A stretch of 64,000 nt of DNA from assembly GCA_963830385.1 (NCBI GenBank), contig CAWHMD010000004.1, positions 248,001-312,000 on the forward strand. The letters are read 5' to 3'. Below are positions 59,753 to 64,000 of the stretch, in pieces. The DNA comes from Bog-532 sp963830385 (GTDB taxonomy: Bacteria; Actinomycetota; Actinomycetes; Streptosporangiales; Streptosporangiaceae). Numbering within the stretch: position 1 is the first letter of the stretch; each line of letters begins with the position of its first letter. Below the pieces are notes generated by a model that worked only from the letters and a program-made list of their open reading frames with translations, made no database searches and was not told the origin of the DNA. Both the position numbers and the translations under genes were made by a program.

Positions 59753-61276
59753 TCAGCCGACGGGGCGGAGCGCCAGGTCGGGGACGACCGGGCGGCTGGC
59801 GAAGAACTGGCTGATGGCGACCGTCAGCTCGGCGGTGTCGAGCACGCCGTTGCGGTCCAGGTCGAGCCGGTCGAAGGCGGCCGCGGCCTCGTCCGGCGGG
59901 GCGCCGTAGACGGCGGCCAGGTCGGCGTACTCGGCGCTGTCGAGCACCCCGTTATGGTCCCGGTCGGCCACCTGGACCAGGGTCAGGGCGGCGGTGTGGA
60001 CGGCGCTGTCGAAGGCGGGCCGGTCCACGAGGTACTGGCCCAGGCCGTTGACGAACTCCTCGCGGCTGATCTCCTGGTTGCCGTCGGCGTCCATGTGCTG
60101 GAGCAGCACGTCGAACAGGCCCAGCTGCCCGGTGGCCACCGCCCGCCCGGGTACCGAGTCGGTGGTATGGCCGAACGCCTCGCACAGCTTATGGGTCAGC
60201 AGGGCGCAGTCGTCGCGCTGCCAGCTGCCGTTCCCGTCGGTGTCGATGACCGCGAACCGGCGTTCCAGCATGGCCCGTTCGCTAGTGGTCAGCGGGCCGC
60301 CGGGCAGGGCCCCGACCGACAGCGGGCCCTTGGCCGCCGCCGCCAGCCGCTGCCGCCGCCGCTCGAACGCCTGGCCCGCGCTGCCCGCGATCGCGGTGAA
60401 CGCCAGGATCGCGACCACGACGGCGATCGACAGCCAGGTCGGGATGTGGACCGCCCAGCGCACCCCGTCGTCGTGCAGGGCCGACAGGATCAGCTTGCCG
60501 CCGATGAACGCGCACACCACCGCCAGCCCGATGTTCAGGTAGACGAGCCGGTCCAGCACCCGGATCAGCAGGGTGTACAGGTGCCGCAGTCCCATCAGCG
60601 CGAACACGTTGGCCGCCACGATCAGCACCGGCTTGGTGGTGATGCCGAAGATGGCCGGGATCGAGTCGAACGCGAACATCACGTCGGCGACGGCGATCGC
60701 CACGATCAGCAGCACCATCGGCGAGACGACCCGGTCGCCGCCGGCCCGGGCGAGCGACCCTTGCAGGAACTTCAGCACCCGGCCGGGCTCGTGCTCGGCC
60801 GGGTTGTCGGTCCGGCCGGTGATCAGGCCGATCGCGGTCCACAGGAGGAAGCCACCGAGCGGGTAGAACAGCCAGTCGAAGCGGTTGACGGCGGCCGTGC
60901 CGGCCACGATGAGACCCGTCCGCAGCACCAGCGCGAGCACGATGCCGTAGAGCAGCACCCGTTGCTGGCGGCTGGCCGGCACTGCCAGCCAGCTCATGAT
61001 CACAAAGAAAATGAACAGGTTGTCCAAGCTCAGGCTGTACTCGGTGAGGAACCCGGCGTAGAACTGGCCCGCCGGGGTCCAGCCCGAGGAGACGCCCAGG
61101 CCCACCCCGAACAGGACCGCCAGCGTGACGTACACGCCCACCCAGAGCACGGCCTGCCGGGTCCGGGACGAGTCGGTCATGGGCCTGCGCCCGGCCCGCC
61201 CGGACAGCATGATCTCAGCCGCGACCACGACGGCCAGTACCGCCGCCGCTACCCAAATCCACACCGGGACTGCCAT
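59753..61276 (-). CDS. TerC family membrane protein fused to four EF-hands
   Basis: A 507-residue protein. Residues 1-300 are a TerC/Alx transporter with the acidic intramembrane motifs EYSLSLDNLFIFF (79-91) and MFAFDSIPAIFGIT (200-213). After an Arg-rich linker come four calcium-binding EF-hand loops at 345-356 (DTDGNGSWQRDD), 396-407 (DADGNQEISREE), 438-449 (DRDHNGVLDSAE) and 472-483 (DLDRNGVLDTAE), in a calerythrin-like arrangement. The first loop ends in Asp instead of Glu. TerC proteins are linked to manganese export and tellurite resistance. The fused module would put transport under calcium control. An in-frame fusion without any frame break. ATG 61276. Confidence 0.9.
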   Translation of the reverse strand: MAVPVWIWVAAAVLAVVVAAEIMLSGRAGRRPMTDSSRTRQAVLWVGVYVTLAVLFGVGLGVSSGWTPAGQFYAGFLTEYSLSLDNLFIFFVIMSWLAVPASRQQRVLLYGIVLALVLRTGLIVAGTAAVNRFDWLFYPLGGFLLWTAIGLITGRTDNPAEHEPGRVLKFLQGSLARAGGDRVVSPMVLLIVAIAVADVMFAFDSIPAIFGITTKPVLIVAANVFALMGLRHLYTLLIRVLDRLVYLNIGLAVVCAFIGGKLILSALHDDGVRWAVHIPTWLSIAVVVAILAFTAIAGSAGQAFERRRQRLAAAAKGPLSVGALPGGPLTTSERAMLERRFAVIDTDGNGSWQRDDCALLTHKLCEAFGHTTDSVPGRAVATGQLGLFDVLLQHMDADGNQEISREEFVNGLGQYLVDRPAFDSAVHTAALTLVQVADRDHNGVLDSAEYADLAAVYGAPPDEAAAAFDRLDLDRNGVLDTAELTVAISQFFASRPVVPDLALRPVG

Positions 61277-61339
61277 GCATCCGATCCCTGCTCAGCGCGC
61301 CGCTTCCTGGGCACAGCCTAAACGCGCCAAGCTGGGGGA

Positions 61340-62587
61340 GTGGATGTGAACCCGACCACCCCGCCGGGCGAGTCAGCGGACGACTCCGGAGACGGCGCTG
61401 CGGACAGCGCCGCGGGCGGTCGCCGCGAGGAGACCGGCGGCCGCCGGCCGCCTACCGTGTTCCCGCCGTGGAGCAGTTCGTTCGTCCGGCACGCGGCGCT
61501 ATGGCTTACAGCCGCGATCGTGGGCGGTTTGTTCCTGGAACGGCTGGCCGACTCGCTCGCCCACCGGCTGGCCGGGATCTTCCAGCTGATCGTGGTGTCG
61601 CTGTTCCTGTCGTTCGCGATCGAGCCGGCCGTCGGCTGGCTCGCCCGGCGGGGCTGGCGCCGCGGCCTCGCCACCGGGCTGATCTTCCTGGCCGTGGCGG
61701 TGGCGGCCGCCGGGCTGCTGGCGCTGCTGATCCCGGCCGTCGTCACCGGGACCCGGGAGCTGATCACGTCGCTCCCGGACCTGCTGAACAACCTGGCCAA
61801 GTACCTCAAGCCGTTCGGGGTCAAGCTCGACCGGGCCAGCCTGCAGCAGCAGCTCACGAAGTACAGCGACGACCTGATCTCGGCCGCCCAGCAGGTCACC
61901 GGCGGCATCTTGCACGTGGCCGCCACCTTGGCTGGCGTGCTGTTCGAGGTCTCGGTGGTGGCGTTCTTCACCTTCTACATGGTCGCCCAGGGCCCGCAGC
62001 TGCGCCGGGCGGTGCTGTCCCGGTTCCGCCCGCAGCGCCAGCGGCAGATCCTGGTCGTCTGGGAGGAGGCGATCCGGCAGACCGGCGGCTACTTCTACTC
62101 CCGGCTGCTGATCGCCGTGATCAACGGCTCGCTGATGTTCGGTGTGCTGTGGATCCTTAATGTCCCGTTCGCAGCGCCGCTGGCGGTGTTCGAGGCGGCG
62201 ATCGCGACGTTCATCCCCGCCGTCGGCACCTACATCGGCGGGGCGGCCCCGGTGCTGGGCGCGCTGCTGGTCAGCCCGCTCGACGCGATCATCGCGCTGG
62301 CCTGGATCGTCGTCTACCAGCAGATCGAGAACTACCTGCTGGCGCCCAAGCTCACCGCCAAGACCATGGACGTGACGGCGCCGATCGCGTTCGCGGCCGC
62401 CCTGATCGGGGGCGCGCTGGGCGGGTTCCTGTTCGCGTTCCTGTCCCTCCCGGTGGCCGGCATCATCCAGTCGGTGATCCGCAGCTACGGGCACCGGTAC
62501 GAGGTCGTCGAGGAGGTCAGGGCCAGGGATGAGACCGGGCCCGGGGGCGACCCTGGGACCAGCGACCAGGCTGACGACCAGACATGA
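61340..62587 (+). CDS. AI-2E family transporter
   Basis: A 415-residue membrane protein of the AI-2E (YdiK/PerM) family. Helix pair FQLIVVSLFLSFAIEPAVGWLARRGWRRGLATGLIF, a long soluble loop (ELITSLPDLLNNLAKYLKPFGVKLDRASLQQQLTKYSDDL), and the C-terminal block FIPAVGTYIGGAAPVLGALLVSPLDAIIALAWIVVYQQIENYLLAPKL are diagnostic. The N-terminal 50 residues and the tail are polar and disordered. Functions are debated (signal export, Na+/H+ exchange). GTG 61340. The stop overlaps the start of the next TetR gene (ATGA). Confidence 0.92.
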   Translation: MDVNPTTPPGESADDSGDGAADSAAGGRREETGGRRPPTVFPPWSSSFVRHAALWLTAAIVGGLFLERLADSLAHRLAGIFQLIVVSLFLSFAIEPAVGWLARRGWRRGLATGLIFLAVAVAAAGLLALLIPAVVTGTRELITSLPDLLNNLAKYLKPFGVKLDRASLQQQLTKYSDDLISAAQQVTGGILHVAATLAGVLFEVSVVAFFTFYMVAQGPQLRRAVLSRFRPQRQRQILVVWEEAIRQTGGYFYSRLLIAVINGSLMFGVLWILNVPFAAPLAVFEAAIATFIPAVGTYIGGAAPVLGALLVSPLDAIIALAWIVVYQQIENYLLAPKLTAKTMDVTAPIAFAAALIGGALGGFLFAFLSLPVAGIIQSVIRSYGHRYEVVEEVRARDETGPGGDPGTSDQADDQT

Positions 62588-63162
62588 CTGCCGCCGACGA
62601 CCCACCTGACGCCGCCCAGCGGCCGTTGCGCAGCGACGCCGCCGCCAACGCCGAGCGGGTGCTGGCGGCCGCCATCCGCTCCGGGCTGAACGAGGGCCGC
62701 CACGTGCCGCTGGCCCAGATCGCCAGGGAAGCCGGGGTCGGGGTGGGCACGCTGTACCGCCGCTACCCCAACCGGGACGCACTGCTGGAGGCGCTGCAGG
62801 TCCGGGCCTACGGCATCCTGGCCGACCTGGCCGAGCAGGCGCTGGCCACCGCGAGCACCGGCATCGAGGCCGTCGAGCGGTTCCTCACCGCCAGCTACGC
62901 CGTCCGGGATCAACTGGTGCTGCCGCTGCACGGCGCCCCCTGGAGCGCGAGCCCGGAGTCCGCCCGCGGCCGCGGCCGTATTCGCGAGCTGATGACCGCG
63001 ATCGTCCGCCGCGGCCACGAGGACGGCACCATCCGCCCGGACGTGACCGCGTGGACCGTGGTCCGCTTCGGTGCCATGCTGGCCCAGCCCATGCCGACCG
63101 GTCCCGAGGATCCCAACGCCGAAGAGCAACGCCGGATCTTCCTCCGCGGGATCAGCGGGTAG
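62584..63162 (+). CDS. TetR family regulator
   Basis: A 192-residue TetR protein: ANAERVLAAAIRSGLNEGRHVPLAQIAREAGVGVGTLYRRYPNRDALLEAL, followed by a compact helical domain with RRGHEDGTIRPDVTAWTVVRFGAMLAQP, typical of the SbtR-like C-terminal class. ATG 62584 overlaps the AI-2E stop by 4 nt, so both are translated together. A palindrome just behind the gene may be its operator for the quinone oxidoreductase downstream. Confidence 0.9.
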   Translation: MTAADDPPDAAQRPLRSDAAANAERVLAAAIRSGLNEGRHVPLAQIAREAGVGVGTLYRRYPNRDALLEALQVRAYGILADLAEQALATASTGIEAVERFLTASYAVRDQLVLPLHGAPWSASPESARGRGRIRELMTAIVRRGHEDGTIRPDVTAWTVVRFGAMLAQPMPTGPEDPNAEEQRRIFLRGISG

Positions 63163-63166
63163 CCTG

Positions 63167-63188
63167 AAGCGGACGAAAAAATCCGCTT
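63167..63188. promoter_or_regulatory. AAGCGGA-N8-TCCGCTT operator
   Basis: A perfect 7-bp inverted repeat with an 8-base A-rich centre lies between the TetR stop and the oxidoreductase start, 28 nt before that start. TetR of the preceding gene is the most likely binder. Confidence 0.62.
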
Positions 63189-63215
63189 AGGCGCTGACGC
63201 GAGGGAGAGCACCCG

Positions 63216-64000
63216 ATGCTCGCAGCTTCCACCCGGGCCGTCCGCTTCGACCGCTACGGCGGCCTGGACGTGCTGTACGTAGCCGACGTGCCCACTCCCA
63301 AACCTGGCCGGGGCGAGGTTCTGGTCGAGGTCCGGGCCGCCGCCATCAACCCCGGCGAGGCCGCCATCCGCAGCGGGGCGCTGGACCCGGACTCCACCGG
63401 CACCTTCCCGTCCGGGGAAGGCAGCGACCTGGCCGGCGTGGTCGTCGCCACCGGTCAGGACGTGGCCGCGTTCCAGCCCGGTGACGAGGTGCTGGGCTAC
63501 TCCTGGACCCGGTCCAGCCACGCGACCCACGCGGTCGTCCCGGTGACCCAGCTCATCCGCAAGCCCGCCGGGATGTCCTGGGAGGTCGCCGGGTCGCTGT
63601 ACGTCGTCGGCGTCACCGCCTACGCAGCCGCGCGGGCCGCCGGCGCCGGCCAGGGTGATGTGGTGGCGGTGTCGGCGGCCGCGGGCGGCGTCGGCCGGGT
63701 GCTCACCCAGCTGCTGGTGCACCGGGGCGCCCGGGTACTGGGGATCGCCTCCAAAGCGAACGCGGACTGGCTGACCGCCCACGGCGCGGTGCCGGTCGAG
63801 TACGGCGACGGGCTGGCGGACAGGCTCCGGGCCGAGGCCCCGGGCGGGATCGACGCCTTCATCGACCTCCACGGCCCGGAATACCTCCAGCTGGCGGTCG
63901 ACCTGGGGGTCGCCCCCAGCCGGATCGAGACGATCATTTCTTATGAAAAGGCGGCGGAACTCGGAGCCAAATCCGAAGGGAGCACCGACGCCTCGACCCC
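63216..64000 (+). CDS. NADP-dependent quinone/alcohol oxidoreductase, cut by window edge
   Basis: A zinc-free MDR-family (quinone oxidoreductase-like) enzyme: TRAVRFDRYGGLDVLYVADVPTPKPGRGEVLVEVRAAAINPGEAAIRSG, then VVAVSAAAGGVGRVLTQLLVHRGARVLGIASKANADWLTAHGA as nucleotide-binding fold with GGVG. About 261 residues are present and the frame runs out of the window; the family is usually 300-330 long. ATG 63216 with GAGGGAGAG upstream. Likely controlled by the preceding TetR through the adjacent palindrome. Confidence 0.9.
   Translation, partial: MLAASTRAVRFDRYGGLDVLYVADVPTPKPGRGEVLVEVRAAAINPGEAAIRSGALDPDSTGTFPSGEGSDLAGVVVATGQDVAAFQPGDEVLGYSWTRSSHATHAVVPVTQLIRKPAGMSWEVAGSLYVVGVTAYAAARAAGAGQGDVVAVSAAAGGVGRVLTQLLVHRGARVLGIASKANADWLTAHGAVPVEYGDGLADRLRAEAPGGIDAFIDLHGPEYLQLAVDLGVAPSRIETIISYEKAAELGAKSEGSTDAST

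Overview
The window is 64 kb of high-GC DNA with frequent GTG starts, tightly packed and often overlapping genes, many TetR regulators, and several flavin/F420-type enzymes (two LLM-class oxidoreductases, three split-barrel PPOX proteins). This points to a soil-type actinomycete (Actinomycetota). I cannot name the family or genus from the sequence alone. I saw no rRNA, tRNA, CRISPR array, insertion sequence or integrase.

Layout. 1-8.5 kb: a left-truncated SDR gene, an ABC exporter divergent from a MarR regulator, a GMC oxidoreductase remnant, VOC, OsmC and LLM genes, a TetR divergent from a broken monooxygenase, and two small conserved hypotheticals. 8.5-11.4 kb: a decay zone with a frameshifted MFS exporter, a degraded epoxide-hydrolase-like gene and a LuxR/LAL remnant. 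11.5-12.8 kb: a zeta-toxin-like kinase gene bracketed by two 81-nt structured direct repeats. 13-16.4 kb: a 1094-residue secreted beta-helix glycanase (GH87-like). 16.4-19.8 kb: three genes for two zinc-ribbon membrane proteins and a small protein; the last two share an ungapped 25-residue glycine-rich motif at facing termini. 19.8-28.4 kb: a di-iron R2-like oxidase with an SCP2-like partner, a cupin, a G1 glutamic peptidase, an SDR, an aminotransferase IV/LLM pair, PPOX and DHFR-like genes, and a membrane protein. 28.5-33 kb: small enzymes of VOC, PPOX, ABM and HAD type and a SemiSWEET transporter. 33-37.5 kb: a fatty-acyl/steroid-type cluster (SDR, Ltp2-like thiolase, DUF35 partner) framed by two paralogous TetR genes. 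37.5-40.9 kb: secreted proteins, a TAXI-type binding protein and an SGNH hydrolase. 40.9-52.3 kb: a sugar-utilisation locus with a LacI regulator divergent from GH127, a sugar ABC transporter (binding protein and two permeases) and two large uncharacterised glycosidase-like proteins. 52.3-64 kb: a GAF-PAS-GGDEF cyclase, an FtsX-type ABC pair, an HpcH/HpaI aldolase, an FAD monooxygenase/TetR pair, a TerC protein fused to four EF-hands, an AI-2E exporter/TetR pair and a right-truncated quinone oxidoreductase.

How genes work together. The GH127 locus reads as import and intracellular breakdown of an arabinofuranoside-type glycan under LacI control. The two TetR paralogues probably control the thiolase/SDR cluster: both divergent promoters carry a double AGAA-N5-TTCY site with a 13-bp period, and single sites of the same form lie upstream of the di-iron oxidase and a second SDR, suggesting one regulon.

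Caution. About a dozen genes carry one- or two-base frameshifts or in-frame stops, several at homopolymers or short tandem runs. Some of this may be sequencing or assembly error rather than biology. All family calls are by eye from translated sequence; no database search was run.
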